Part shown: positions 34,465 to 46,084 of the stretch, in pieces
Layout of the letters: each line of letters begins with the position of its first letter
Position numbering within the stretch: the stretch's first letter is position 1
Assembly: GCA_036873755.1 (NCBI GenBank)
Contig: JAVTVY010017291.1
Coordinates: 1-64,000 of the forward strand
Source: Hanleya hanleyi
Taxonomy: Eukaryota; Mollusca; Polyplacophora; Lepidopleurida; Hanleyidae
Reading direction: 5' to 3'
Length of the DNA: 64,000 nt
Translations under genes and position numbers: made by a program
The notes under the pieces: generated by a model
Database searches by the model: none
What the model was told of the DNA's origin: nothing
The model's input: the letters and a program-made list of their open reading frames with translations, nothing else

Positions 34465-34670
34465 GTATGATAGCACGAATTTCAAACCGGCACGGGTTCG
34501 AGCCCAGCTGGTCCATGTGTGAAAGTTTGTCAGCTACTTGCCGAAGCGCGGTGGTTCTCTCCGGGTACTCCGGCTTCCTCCACCAACCAAACTGACTGTC
34601 ACCATATGAGTGAAACAAACTTGAGTATGACATAAGCCAAATCCCCTCTCTCTCTCCCCTTCAAATGTGC
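34465..34670 (+). mobile_element. SINE with tRNA-type B box and conserved core
   Basis: A B-box-like GGGTTCGAGCCC lies at about 34494, then the core GGTTCTCTCCGGGTACTCCG and GCTTCCTCCACCAACC, which matches the central domain shared by many metazoan (notably molluscan) SINEs. The tail is CCCCTCTCTCTCTCCCC. The A box is unclear. The 73-codon minus frame over it is not a gene. Confidence 0.75.
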
Positions 34671-34865
34671 GTGCAATATAAATAATAAAAACGCAAGATG
34701 GTTTCCTACAAGAGAGAATCGGTCAGCAGTTTTCATTAATGCCATCAATCCGAAACATTGACTATAATTCTTTATCGATAATTACACATACCGGTACCGC
34801 TATAGATTTTGTGCGCTACGATCCTTTCTCGCTATCGGTGTGCGATATTTATGACAGAATTTGAG

Positions 34866-35097
34866 AAACTTTGAGCGGACGTGTTTGGTAGTATACCCTG
34901 TTTGACGTGGTCTATTCCACTATAAAACTTTGAGAGGACGTGTTTGGTAGTATACCCCTGTTTGACGTGGTCTATTCCACAACCAAACTTTGAGCGGCCG
35001 TGTTTGGTAGTATACTCCTGTTTGACGTGATCTATTCCACTATAAAACTTTGAGCGGACGTGACCCCTGTTTGACGTGGTCTATTCCACTATAAAAC
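34866..35097 (+). repeat. Four-unit minisatellite, about 60-bp period
   Basis: Units start at 34866, 34925, 34985 and 45-coordinate equivalent 35045, with AAACTTTGAGCGGACGTG, TTTGGTAGTATAC and TTTGACGTGGTCTATTCCAC. The last unit lacks the middle block. Confidence 0.9.
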
Positions 35098-35272
35098 TGT
35101 TTTAATCATGAATTATGAACAATACAGAACTGTCTGAATCATTCGGTCATGGATTCACTGAAATTAAATACTATCTGGATATCATTCACACACTGGTTCC
35201 GGTCATTCAGGCAGATTGGAGAAACCCATATACGAGTTTTGACGAATTCAGGATGACCTGACTATAGAAGGT

Positions 35273-35433
35273 GGATGCGGCCAACTCGTATTTTCGCATT
35301 TTGGTGTCGATAATAGTAACGCGAAAATTCGATGCGAAATACGTTTCGCTTTTTTTGCGTTACCTTTTTGCGTCGCGTTTCCGCATTATTATTATCGATG
35401 CAAAAATACGAAAACACGGCATCGCTGCATCCG
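35273..35433. repeat. Imperfect palindrome
   Basis: CGTATTTTCGCATTTTGGTG followed by TCGATAATA faces TATTATCGATGCAAAAATACG. The outer GGATGCGGCC faces GCTGCATCC. The centre is near 35350. Confidence 0.75.
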
Positions 35434-36460
35434 GCTTCCATACCTAACTCATTCAAACAATGATTCAGACAAGTTCATCCTAAATTATTCAGGCTGATCC
35501 AAACAATATTCAGCTATGTAAAGCAAAATTTAAAACATAGTTACAGTCATGATAATTCAGAAGTGATCCAGACAACATCTCCCGATTCAGTCATAATTCA
35601 ACCGCTATTCAACCACATTAAGGTGACCGGCACCTCTAACCGATAACCCTTATATATGTAGGTGTGGACCGACACCTTCTTCAAGTCCTAATACAATTTA
35701 GCATGAATAATATAATCTTTGGCATATTGTAGGTATATGTTCATTACTAAACAAATATGTACAAGCCTATTACCCCCATCTTAATTAATTATGGATAACA
35801 TGGGTCGATACTTCATGTGAGAACTATTTCCTTTGCCTTTGTGTCGTTGAAAAGGCACAGGTCTAGACACATTGTTGTCCCCAGACTTGGCTATTTTATG
35901 CATTGTCTCGTGATTCTTACATAAAGTATGAACCATAACATGGGTATAGATAGAAAAAATGTCCATTTTTGTTATTGTCCATTAGAAAGAAAATTGTGTG
36001 CATGACCATTAGTTTTTAATTTGTCTTGTGATCAGCGTGTCATCTGAAAGAATAACTAAAACTCTACGTTCAACTTCATAGTCTCCACATAGAACAACTG
36101 CAATAAAAGTGCGGCTCAGATACTAAAGCTACGTCCTAGAATCCCCCGTATTCTAGACTACGAATGTAAGATGCTGAGGAAAGCTTTCCTGTAGAGTCAT
36201 ATGGTTGCCTTTTAGTCGCCGGACGTCGTCAATCTTTGCCTCCTCTTGTATATCTCTCCGATTCGTCTAAAAGTCCAATTGTATTTCTGAATACCCCATC
36301 ATTTCTGAGTTAAGCTGAGATAAGACTTTTTTCTGCGAAGAATGTTGATTTATATATGAAAAACGTTTCAAGAAAATCTGAGTGGTAGAGAGAGATGTTG
36401 GTCTCAATAAGCAATAATCATTGGCAGTCCAGATTCAGAATTAAACGCAGCACTAAACAG
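35434..36460. other. No gene seen; one dispersed block
   Basis: At 36180-36235, TTTCCTGTAGAGTCATATGG and TTAGTCGCCGGACGTCGTC resemble 51265-51320 (TTTCCTGTGGAGTCAGATGC, TTAGTTGCCAGACGTCCTTC). These are two copies of an unnamed repeat. Confidence 0.4.
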
Positions 36461-36469
36461 GTGGTGAAG

Positions 36470-36665
36470 AACGATGCCGGAATACTGACAAGAATTCATA
36501 TGACCTCACAGAAATAATATACTGACTGCATATTTAATATCATCACAATGACCAAAAGTAATCCCTGCATCCCACTCGCGCTTGTATTGTAGATGTTCAT
36601 GAGGACATATTGAATGACATGACCACACGGTCCCTAGCACCGACCTGAGCGGTATTCAATCCAAA
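36470..36665 (+). mobile_element. Repeat family C, fragment
   Basis: GATGCCGGAATACTGACAAG, GAATGACATGACCACACGG and TCCCTAGCACCGACCTGAGC, closest to the copy at 14270-14475. A further piece (GATGCCGACGTACTGACAAG) lies at 37850, on the far side of two MITEs. Confidence 0.6.
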
Positions 36666-36823
36666 TATTCCAGAGCGATTGTCTAATAGCCCTATCAAGT
36701 CATCTAATGGAAAATGATGAATAATGTGACCGCCAGATACTCAACTGTAATGTAAGTTCGTATTCAGAACAAATACCCTTGAAATCTGCCGTCGACGAAG
36801 CGCTTCAATCCCCACCATGTTAA

Positions 36824-37385
36824 CCCTATCTGGCCTGGGCGATTTGGGGTGTATCGCAGCCTGGGGGGTGGGGGCGTAAAGTGCCCCCCCCATATATATT
36901 TTCGCTATCGCTAAGGCTAGAGGGCTAAAACTTACCGCACTATATCTTTGGGTAAAGCTCTACCAGAAAATGTAAAAAATCCAAGATGGCCGCCATGATG
37001 ACGTCACTGTGACGTCATTTTCAAAAAAACATTTTCGTCGATTTTTTTTATTTTTGTTTTTTCTTTGCAAATACTGCATGATAAATTAGTAAATAATAAT
37101 CTGATATGAAATAAAATAAGTTTTACTCACTTTTCCGAAGATAAAAGCAAAAATTTTGAAGAAATATGATGAAAGCATAACTTTTTCTGGTACCCCACAT
37201 GGCCGCCATTTTGAATTTACCCATGATCCTCTGCTCGTGGGGTTATGCAAATAGGCTAAAAATGACCCCAATACGATACCCTATAATGTCACGAATGTTT
37301 CAGCTCTCCATTTTTTGGCGTTTCGGAGATTTCGCATAAAGTTTGGTAGGAGAGCATTTTGGCACCCCCCCCAGGCCTGGTAGGG
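36824..37385 (+). mobile_element. piggyBac-type MITE family 1, complete copy
   Basis: 562 bp between TTAA at 36820-36823 and 37386-37389. Ends are CCCTATCTGGCCTGGGCG and CCAGGCCTGGTAGGG. Two full TGACGTCA octamers, 36999-37006 and 37010-37017, lie three bases apart. Confidence 0.92.
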
Positions 37386-37389
37386 TTAA

Positions 37390-37741
37390 TGGGGGAAGGG
37401 AGGGAGGGGGAACAAATCAGGGGGTGTTTTTTGGTGATGCTAAGTCATATGTTTCAGAAAAATGCATCGAATCGCGTTGAATCAACTTGCGTAATTTTTG
37501 CGTAAATTTTGAAGAAATATGGCGAAAACATCACTTTTCTGGTACCCCACATGGCCGCCATTTTGAATTTACCCATGATCTTTTCCTCGAGGGGTCATGG
37601 AAATAGGCTCAAAATGACCCCAATATGATAATCGAAAAAGTCACGGAGTTTCAGCTCTCGATTTTTTGTCGTTCCGGATATACAAGCAAAAAACCAACAG
37701 GGGGGTCGGAAATTGCCCCCCCCCTCCCTGGCCAGGTAGGG
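37390..37741 (+). mobile_element. piggyBac-type MITE family 1, second copy abutting the first
   Basis: Contains only the right two thirds of the family (GAAGAAATATGGCGAAAACA, CATGGCCGCCATTTTGAATT, CCTGGCCAGGTAGGG) before TTAA at 37742-37745. It starts directly after the shared TTAA at 37386-37389, so two elements lie head to tail. Confidence 0.85.
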
Positions 37742-38299
37742 TTAACAAGTCACAAAGCTACAATCACAATGATTTGTACACAAGGCAAGCCTTGGGACGA
37801 AACGTCCACCAGCGGAATGTCATATACAGGCAACAATTAAACGCAAGATGCCGACGTACTGACAAGAAGTAATATGACCCACAGAGATACATGCCATGAA
37901 TTATGTGGAATGGTCCCACAGGCAAAGTATAAAGCAGTGGTGCAGCAGCTGCAGCATGTGCACATTCAATATCGAGAGATGGAAGTTAGTACATGAAATG
38001 CATGGTGATTTGGTTCTAAGAGAATTTCACTTATACATTGTCTTTTTGACCATTTTTTAATGGTTCAAATAAAATATTCTTCAGATAATTTTAATGACAA
38101 TGAGATCCTTTCAATGGTAAATGTATGCCATTACAATCTTTTTGATGGAAATTCAGGCCTATAATTTGCAATGGGGTTCACGAATATTCTTTTTGATATA
38201 TTAGATATTAAGGCAAGACCCTATTAATTGGAACAAGTATACCATTGGCTTTTTCACTGGCTTTTCAGACCAATAATATTTCATTAACACAATTAATCA

Positions 38300-38763
38300 T
38301 ACCAAACTTTCCTCCTCATCTCCGGAACGACAAAAAAATGAAAGCTGACTCTCTGCGACTTTTAGGTTTATCATATTTGGATCATTTTGAGCCTATTAGC
38401 ATGTTTTCGTCATTTTTCGTCAAATTTTCTGCTTTTCTCCGAGGAAAAGTGGGTAAAACGGTTTTATTTCAGATAAGAATATTATTTACTAATTTATCAT
38501 GCATTGTTTGCAGAGAAAACTCAAAATAGAAAAAAATAGGAAAATCTATCAAAAAATGCCTTCATGAAAATGACATCATGATGACGTCATCACAATGACC
38601 ATGTTGGATTTTTCACATTTTCTGGTCAAGCGTGACCCAAAAGTTCCAGGGTGGTAAGTTTCAGTGCCCAATCGCAAGGGGTAAGAAAAATATTTAGGAT
38701 GGCCCAAAATCCCCCCCCCCCCCTAAGGTATGGACAGGTCCAAAAAGCCCAGGCCAGATAGAG
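38300..38763 (-). mobile_element. piggyBac-type MITE family 1, truncated copy
   Basis: Opposite orientation to 36824-37385. Contains CATCTCCGGAACGACAAAAA, a TGACGTCA at 38582-38589 and CCCAGGCCAGATAGAG before TTAA (38764-38767). The other end lacks its terminal repeat. Confidence 0.82.
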
Positions 38764-38767
38764 TTAA

Positions 38768-39724
38768 AGAGGAATTAACGTGGAGAAAACAAAGTAAATG
38801 GAAAAGGTGTGCGCTTTGCACTATGAATGGCTTAGCAGGTGATTTACATTTTTGTCGGATCTAATAAACGCCATTCTTCAATGGGAAGTTCATGGGATAA
38901 ACACATAACATATGAGAATAAGAGGATCCCATATAACTTGATTACCACTCTCGAAAAGGAAAATACACCCCAACTTCAACGCTGGGATTCTCTCCCTGTA
39001 TAATTTCAATCACTGCTTTAGTCAGTATTTTAGTAAAAATATCAGCGACCCGCTGATAGAAATGTTCCTGAAGCACATCATAATGAAGTATTGTTCTCAA
39101 ATTTATATTCACAGCGAAGAAAATTTATTGGGAAAAACATGGTCCCATTCGTGTTAGGAAAAACTTAATGATTGTTGAAATATATCGATTTTCATGAAGG
39201 TTATTACTTTCACATAGCGCGATGCAGAATATCGAAACGGATATAAGGAATAAGGAAATAACTTTCGTTCCTTTGTCGATCGTCCTGATTGATTCGCCTA
39301 CGTCGCACGCGAAGAGGAAAACTAATATTATTTTTTTCATTCAAATCATTAACACAGATAAAATCCAGTTACAGACCACGAATTACAATATATATATAAT
39401 GCGCTTGACAGAAAACAAGTGACTATTAACTCGTAGATTAATTGTAAAAGAAAGATCTATTATATACAATGTGCACAATACATATTGAATGAAAATTCAG
39501 TAATAATGATAATTTTCAAATAAAAGTGGAAACATCAATCGGAGCTATCGACATAGTTTGTCAAAACAATGTTTTGCTACAAAGAAGTCGCGACTTGTCA
39601 CGTTAGAAATCATAACATTCTTGTACAACTTTCAGAATAAAACAAAACCTTTGCATTTATATCTGAACAGGAACTAAAAATGGCTGTACAAATGAAGACG
39701 TCTGACTGGCGTTAACAAAGGTAA
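38768..39724. other. No gene seen
   Basis: AT-rich. Overlapping frames near 39125-39422 on both strands have no motif. Confidence 0.35.
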
Positions 39725-39790
39725 TTATGGACGCCGATATTCTTTAATGGACGACGGCTAAATTATGAATGACGGATCAGACGCTTGTAA
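39725..39790 (-). mobile_element. Repeat family C, terminal fragment
   Basis: TTATGGACGCCGATATTC and TTTAATGGACGACGGCTAAA, ending CAGACGCTTGTAA, where a MITE is inserted at TTAA. Confidence 0.65.
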
Positions 39791-39794
39791 TTAA

Positions 39795-40318
39795 ACAGCC
39801 CTACCAGGCCTGGTCATTATTTTCCCCTACCAAACTACCTACATTATCTGAGAACGATAAAAATATAAGACATGTCATTTCATGAATATTTAGCTAATCA
39901 TGTGGTCATGTTGAGCCTATTTGCATATCCCTCCAAGCATACTCCCATGACGGGCATGTGAAGGCACCGATACAGTGACGTTTTCGTAGTTTTTCTCTTA
40001 TACAAGTATGCAAAAACAATTTTATTTCATATCAGATAATTATTACAGAATTTGCGATTTCTTTTTCGGCAAAAATAGCGTAAATAAAACAAATCGAAAA
40101 ATTCGGCCAAAAAATCTACCAAATATGCATTTTTATAATATGAGGTCACTGTGTGACGTCATCAGTGAGTCCATCGTCGATTTGTTTAACTCTGGTCCGT
40201 TTTAACAGATTTTCTAGTAGAGCTTTATCCCAAGATATATTGTGGCGATTTTCAGTCTCCTAACCTAAAGGCTTACAGAGGGTAGGGGCAAAATGACGCT
40301 TTCCCAAGCCGGATAACG
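39795..40318 (-). mobile_element. piggyBac-type MITE family 1, diverged full-length copy
   Basis: TTAA at 39791-39794 and 40319-40322. The left end is CAGCCCTACCAGGCCTGG and the right end CCAAGCCGGATAACG. A TGACGTCA is at 40154-40161. More diverged internally than the other copies. Confidence 0.82.
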
Positions 40319-40476
40319 TTAACGAATAAGAACTTTGCATTATAAGTGTTAGGACATCTTGTAATGAGGAGAATACCCGGCGATTTTTGAGTGAGTTTAA
40401 AGTTAAAAGATTGCATTTATCAGTGTAAGAATGTTCAGAATAACCGAAGTTGTTTTTAAAAGAAATATAGTTTTAA

Positions 40477-40685
40477 ACCCACCCGGTTGCCCCCTTCTCC
40501 CAACTTTCTATCCTATCTGTGAAACGACAAAAACTTGAGAGCTGACACTCTGTGACTTTGTAGTTTATCATCTCGGGGTCATTTTGAACTCATTTGCATC
40601 ACCCCATCGAGCAGAGGATAATAGGCAAGTTTCAGCCCTCTCCCCCAGGTCTTGATGTCTCTCGAATCGCCCAGGTCAGTTAGGG
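40477..40685 (-). mobile_element. piggyBac-type MITE family 1, internally deleted copy
   Basis: About 210 bp between TTAA at 40473-40476 and 40686-40689. It keeps GAAACGACAAAAACTTGAGA, TCATTTTGAACTCATTTGC, GCAGAGGATAATAGG and the end CCCAGGTCAGTTAGGG. Confidence 0.8.
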
Positions 40686-41090
40686 TTAAACAGTTTCCTG
40701 AATGCGTTTAATCTTGTATATATAAGATATAGTGTGCGGTGACCTTACTGGAGAACAATAGCCGGGCTGACTGCAAACAAAATAATTGTACAAACATAAA
40801 TCAGATTTTGATATTTAAAAGATTTACATGGGCGTTTGATAAAACACACCATTTTGAAAGCAATGGAGACAGTTTCGAAAATAAAGTGTCATTTACATTT
40901 TAATTTTGCATAATCTGTTATTTCGAATAAGGGACAAGTTTCGTCGTTTAACCTTACTCTACTATATGGGCTTAGATAGGAATTCCATCGCAAAAGCCTG
41001 TAATTTCAAAGAAAAGCACAGATTTGCTGAATTAATATGTCAGATTCTTCAATATAGCTAGTTTTCTGGGACAACGTTAAATTGAAACAA

Positions 41091-41263
41091 ATAACACAAG
41101 GCTATTCTATGGATAACAACGTCTTTATTGCTGTGGAGATGACGTTTCGTTGGAGATACTTCCAACTTATTCATTAGCTTTGAAAATGATGGAAGTATCT
41201 CCAACGAAACGTCAGCTCCGCAGCAATAAAGAAGTTGTTATCCATAGAATAGTTTTGTGTTAT
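41091..41263. repeat. Foldback element, about 75-bp arms
   Basis: ATAACACAAGGCTATTCTAT on the left faces ATAGAATAGTTTTGTGTTAT on the right. Inner blocks are GACGTTTCGTTGGAGATACT and its complement. Same design as 2373-2537. Confidence 0.85.
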
Positions 41264-41865
41264 CAAAGAACTTGAAACAAATAATTGAAATGGGGCAGTA
41301 ATCAGAGTTTTTGTCCCCAGCTAGGATGCAAATGTGGCTTGCCACGATCATAAACACACAATAACCACTGATTTGCAAAGTCAGTTTGCCAGCGTTCCTT
41401 CGTTATTCTTTTTCCTTTTATTGCAAATATCCCTGTCTTAGTAGAGGCTCATAGACTTGTGCTGTGGACTTAAAATTGGATTCACCTGAAACATCCTTAT
41501 AGTCCAATAAATATGTGACACAATTGTGCCTTTTTTTTTGATAAAAGCATAAAATGTGACATAGAGGTACATAGTGGCATGGGGAGCATTTCTGGATATG
41601 GAACCACCGCGGACTTTTCCTATGTAGGTCACAGCGGCCATTTTTCAATACATATACACTGTTAATTTAGGGGTATAGCACGATGACTATTTCACAACAG
41701 CTATGGCGTATTACTGGTCACCTTGGATTTCCAAGATGGCCGACATCTGAGCCTCATTTTAGTTTACAACTATATATCTATGCCAATGACCTCCCAGGAG
41801 GGCATTATCGACCATCTCGAGTTTCGAATTAGCGACGTACCACAGGAAAACATTTTTTTTTTCAA

Positions 41866-42130
41866 AATCTTAGGAACCGTCTCCAAAAATCGTTCGGTTT
41901 TTCGTCGAGAAATCTGTATTTTTTTCTTGATATCGATATATTCAAAGGTGAGAGGGAATGGAGAATTTTTTTCAGAAAACTCGAAAGATTCGCGAAGTCG
42001 GTTTTCTTTCGTTATTTTGAACGGTTTCTATTCGAGAGAAATTTCTCGATTGAAAAACGATATCGAGAATCAATCGAGAAACCTTCGAGAATTTTCCCAG
42101 TGGACAAAAAGAACGATTAAAAACCGCTGG
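41866..42130 (+). mobile_element. TCGAGAAA-rich MITE, copy 1
   Basis: Left end TTAGGAACCGTCTCCAAAAA. The interior is saturated with TCGAGAAA, TTTCTCGA and ATCGAGAA words, then AAAAAGAACGATTAAAAACC. The matching terminus AATGGAGACCGTTCCTTATT is seen in the inverted copy at 43545-43845. The 137-codon frame across it is a by-product of the repeats. Confidence 0.65.
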
Positions 42131-42560
42131 AAGTAGTGCCGCTCTTGACTTCGCCTAGCCTGGTACCCTAACTGGTACCCTACTATCACATTGCTTACCT
42201 GTACAAGTAAGCTAGGGAACCAGGCTACATCGTTCAGCCGCGGGAATCTTTGCCAAGTCGTCAGTTTAGCGAGAACGTTACAGTACAGTTTATAATTATT
42301 GTGTCCCAACCAGCCAAGTTATGTTTGTATGTCAGATCCCTGAAGTAGTTGTGTAGGAAGGAGTCAGTCAGGCAATTCAGTTTACATTGATAGCGTACAC
42401 GACAACTGTGATTGAAGAAGAAAGAGAAATCGCTATTTGGACGACGACAACAAAAACACATGACAGCGGAAACTGTCAATCCAGTACCCATGCAGCTTCC
42501 CTCTATGTATTAGCAAGTAAGTATATGCCTACGGGAGAATAAAGAATATCGACGGATACA
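42131..42560. other. Open on both strands; unassigned
   Basis: Minus strand: an open stretch through LYCNVLAKLTTWQRF and DVAWFPSLLVQ meets a donor-like CAG|GTAAGC at 42202-42197. Plus strand: about 57 open codons (VIEEEREIAIWTTTTKTHDS) meet GCAA|GTAAGTAT at 42515. A small inverted repeat (GGTACCCTAACTGGTACC; GCTTACCTGTACAAGTAAGC) sits at 42160-42215. No protein family recognised, so I cannot choose a strand. Confidence 0.2.
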
Positions 42561-42847
42561 ATTTTGTACAAGTACATTGTGACTGTATTTACGAGCTTTC
42601 AGGGAATTACATTGTCCATCCCCAGGTAGAGTGGCATGTTTTTCTTAATACCGGTATTTGAAAATATCGAGAAACATAGCCCATTAAACACTGAATTCAT
42701 ATTGTATACTCATGACAAAGAAAGATTATAAAATAGCTTTTCATCGGTAACACAGAAGGTGCTTTCGTGTTATATAATAGCATATATGTTCATTCAAGAA
42801 ATAGAATTTCTTTTTGAAATCACACAATTTCTCCGATTTTTTCCATT

Positions 42848-42935
42848 TAGATAGATAGGATTTATTTGCACATTTATGCCCCCGGGCTAAAAGCAATACA
42901 ATACAGACATATAAGACATTAAGGACCATTTAAGT
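42848..42935 (-). mobile_element. 3' end of a non-LTR retrotransposon
   Basis: On minus: GTATTGTATTGCTTTTAGCC, CGGGGGCATAAATGTGC, AAATAAATCCTATCTATCTA. An AATAAA plus a short CTAT-type repeat tail is the usual LINE end. The piece at 60690-60760 has a related GCGTTTTAGCCCAGCTGGGC block. Confidence 0.5.
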
Positions 42936-43544
42936 TATTGACTTTGGTCAATTTTGTCCAAATGCCGTAAATTGTTCGTTGAACCATAGACCAGTCATTC
43001 CGTCGTCAAATATCATGTAACGGTATGTGTTTATTCCTCATGATGTGTATGAAGTACGCATTATTCTTTCGCGGAAGATCCGAAAAGTCCGGATAGTAAT
43101 CATTTATTGTCGGCAAAATTGAACTTCCATTGTAGACTCAACTCTCTTTTTCCTTCCTACACGACTTACTGTTGTATCTTACATACGTCAAAATGATTTC
43201 GTTGCTGCCCATTTCCTATAAATATAAAAGATAAACTGCCAGCGATAACATGTGGTTTAAATTACCGTATTACCGTAAATACTGCTATGGGTCGTACGGG
43301 AAGTCGGATGTTCAACTTCAAGCTAATCCGAACTGACCTGCTTACGTTGAATAATTTGGCAAACTAACACTAACCAATACTAACTATATTCATCTCCTAC
43401 TTAGTTCTTAAAAATAACAACGGACAAAATACGTTAGTTTTTCATTCTAAAGCGCCGGCCATGGTTCAGTTTTATTCTGACCTATACGTTACAGCGCAAT
43501 CACGCACAGTGGCGTAAACAGGTGTTAGCCTGGTAATTACGTCA

Positions 43545-43845
43545 TTGTATTCATTCGCCTCTCGATGGTTTCGCGATATTTTCTCGACTCTTTCTCGATC
43601 AAAATTTCTCGACATTCTCTCGATCGAAAAAAAACGATTGATTCTCGATGGGTCAAAAAGAACGAATAAAAACCGATATCGAGAAAATCAATCCAGAATT
43701 TTGAAAACGATTTGGGTTTTTCCATTTTATTTTCTCGACATTCTCTCGATGAATTCCCGATAGGATCGGGATTTCTTCGAGAAAACCAAAGAAATTTCGC
43801 GATTGAAGGAAAAACGATAAATGGAGACCGTTCCTTATTAGCCAA
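43545..43845 (-). mobile_element. TCGAGAAA-rich MITE, copy 2, inverted
   Basis: Dense TTTCTCGA and CTCTCGATCGAAAA words, the AAAAAGAACGAATAAAAACC block, and the end AATGGAGACCGTTCCTTATT, complementary to the left end of copy 1. Confidence 0.65.
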
Positions 43846-46084
43846 CGAAGTTATAACCTTGATTTAGAAATAAAATTTTCCATAAAATCCTCTTAGCATA
43901 CACTACCCGATTGTACCGCATTATGCTCATAACACCGATATTTTCGATCCACACAAGTACTAAATTATAATTACGCCACAGAGGGATCCATACGTACTCA
44001 ATAGTCTTCAAGAGTCTTCACAGTTTACCGGTACTTCACTACAATTAAATCAATATATACATTTAGATATAGATGTACAGACATAGGTATAATATGTTTA
44101 TACAGGAAATTACGTACTATACTCAATATGCTTTTAGACATATTTCGCTCAAAACATATACGTCGATCCTGATGAGAAATTGCATGGGCATAAGCTGGAA
44201 TATTCGAAACATAATCAGTTTTTTTAGCAATGGTCTCTCGAGAGAAATTTTCAAGTTGACGAGCGTATGTTTTTATGTGATCAACGTTGGTAACCAAAGT
44301 TGTAAGTGAAAAATATTAAACGGCCAAATTGCTGCATGAATTTGGGGCCCTATACACCATTCACTCATCCCAAAATTGAAGCCACTAATGTGAAACCACT
44401 TGTGGGGCCTCTCTATAAAGACATCCCCTTATTCGCATGGTAGCTAGAATAGGATTTATATGGACAAGAGCCTGCTATAATCAAATCGATATGGGCGACA
44501 GCTGGTTCCGTCCGCTATGAAAGAGATATTGCTAATGGAAACAAACCCTGCTGTGTGCACATCAAATGAAATATGCTTGAGGTAGAGCTTATCTTAGCAT
44601 TCAAGATGTTTCAATCCTATCTGTCCCCATTTAATGCCATTCTCCAGAATCTCGGAAAGATAAGAGTGGATATACTCTCTCTCTTTATTTTTTCATTTCA
44701 GGGTTATGCAGCTCGTTTGTTTGATTCAAAACGCCATCGGTACTTTCAAAATAGCGCCATACCTCTATTACCACAACGTTTCGCTGAGTTTGTCCCAAGT
44801 TTTTTTAATGGATCCAGTTAGACACGCTATAAGCATATTCAGCCCAACCTCCTGTTAAATTTTTTTTGGATCCTAGTGCAAATATAAAAAGTTATTTTCA
44901 ATAATGTATTTCTTCCAACGTAATTCTTCACGTTATGATTACGGTACATGAAAGGGTACTTTACTAATTTACATGACCTCATGTAATAAAGCTTTATCAC
45001 ATAGAACCGTACAAATCCAAGAAAAGAAATAAAATCAAAATTATGGGCAATGAGTCGCTCGAGTAGCCATCCCGACAAGACTATGTCAGCTGAACCACCA
45101 AGGTAAATCTGATCGCATTTAACTATCTAACTGTGGAATTGTTTAGTTCTCTGGTTTAATAAGAGGTGGCGATAATACTCCGAGCAAGATAATGAAACGG
45201 TCATAAACAGCTGTGCCTCATGGCAGCCATCTTGAAAAATGGCCAAGTAACTCAACATGAAAATCTGACGGCTATTTTGGAAATCTTGTGAACAATAGTC
45301 TGGTTGGCTATTTTTGCTTATTATTTTAAATGCACTGAGTTATAATATAGCACTGCATAACCAGTTTGCTTTCAAAAATCAAAGTGCAGCGCAGTAGAGT
45401 GGCTAACTAATACAAAGCTACGTGTGCCCAAGATGTCCGAATTAAAAATGGGGAGGCCATTTTGATATCACACCCCGCAGCATGCACTATTTGCATAATA
45501 TTATAAATTAGTCCAAAGCCATCAAAGAGTTTGACTGGAAGGAATACACGTCATGTGTGACTGCGACTTGTCGACATTCATCTATGAACAGTGTAGACAT
45601 ATTGTGACTGATAACCATGCTATAGTGTGCAATATGGACCTCAAAATACTCCTGACAAAGGAACCATCATAAAGAGAGCCGAGGAATATCAACATCATGG
45701 TCAACCAAAAGATAATCTTTAGCGCAGTTGAACAGTACGGTGTTGTTTGGTCGAATCGAGAATAAAATTAGAGCCCACAGTACTTGCTGACTGATTGGAT
45801 TTTTCCAAAGTCAAAGTTGTCGATAGTACATGTACCCTCCACATCAACAACAAAACCAATTCCCAAGCAAACCAAGCATTGAGAGACTTCATTGCGCAAT
45901 AAGCCCACACAGACCACCAAAGTAAATTCGTTATTCTTTCAGCAGATAAGGTCATAATATTACCAGGCTATACCACCAAACGCCTCAAATCAAAGTTTCT
46001 CAAATTATGTGGAAAATATCGTGACCGCAATATGCCATAGTGGAGTACAAGGTCTCTGCGCTAAGTTTCGCAACTTGAGTGTAC
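43846..46084. other. No confident gene
   Basis: AT-rich. Scattered 75-90 codon frames (44025-44309 on both strands, 44573-44821, 44839-45078, 45719-45955) show no motif. A CATGGCAGCCATCTTG block at about 45220 is only loosely like the ATGGCCGCC repeats. Confidence 0.35.

Noticed and set aside
34866..35097. CRISPR-like regularly spaced repeat
   Set aside because: Units are contiguous 60-bp tandem copies with no unique spacers, in an animal genome.
41723..42136. 137-codon plus-strand ORF as a protein gene
   Set aside because: It runs through the TCGAGAAA-rich element; its composition reflects the repeat words.
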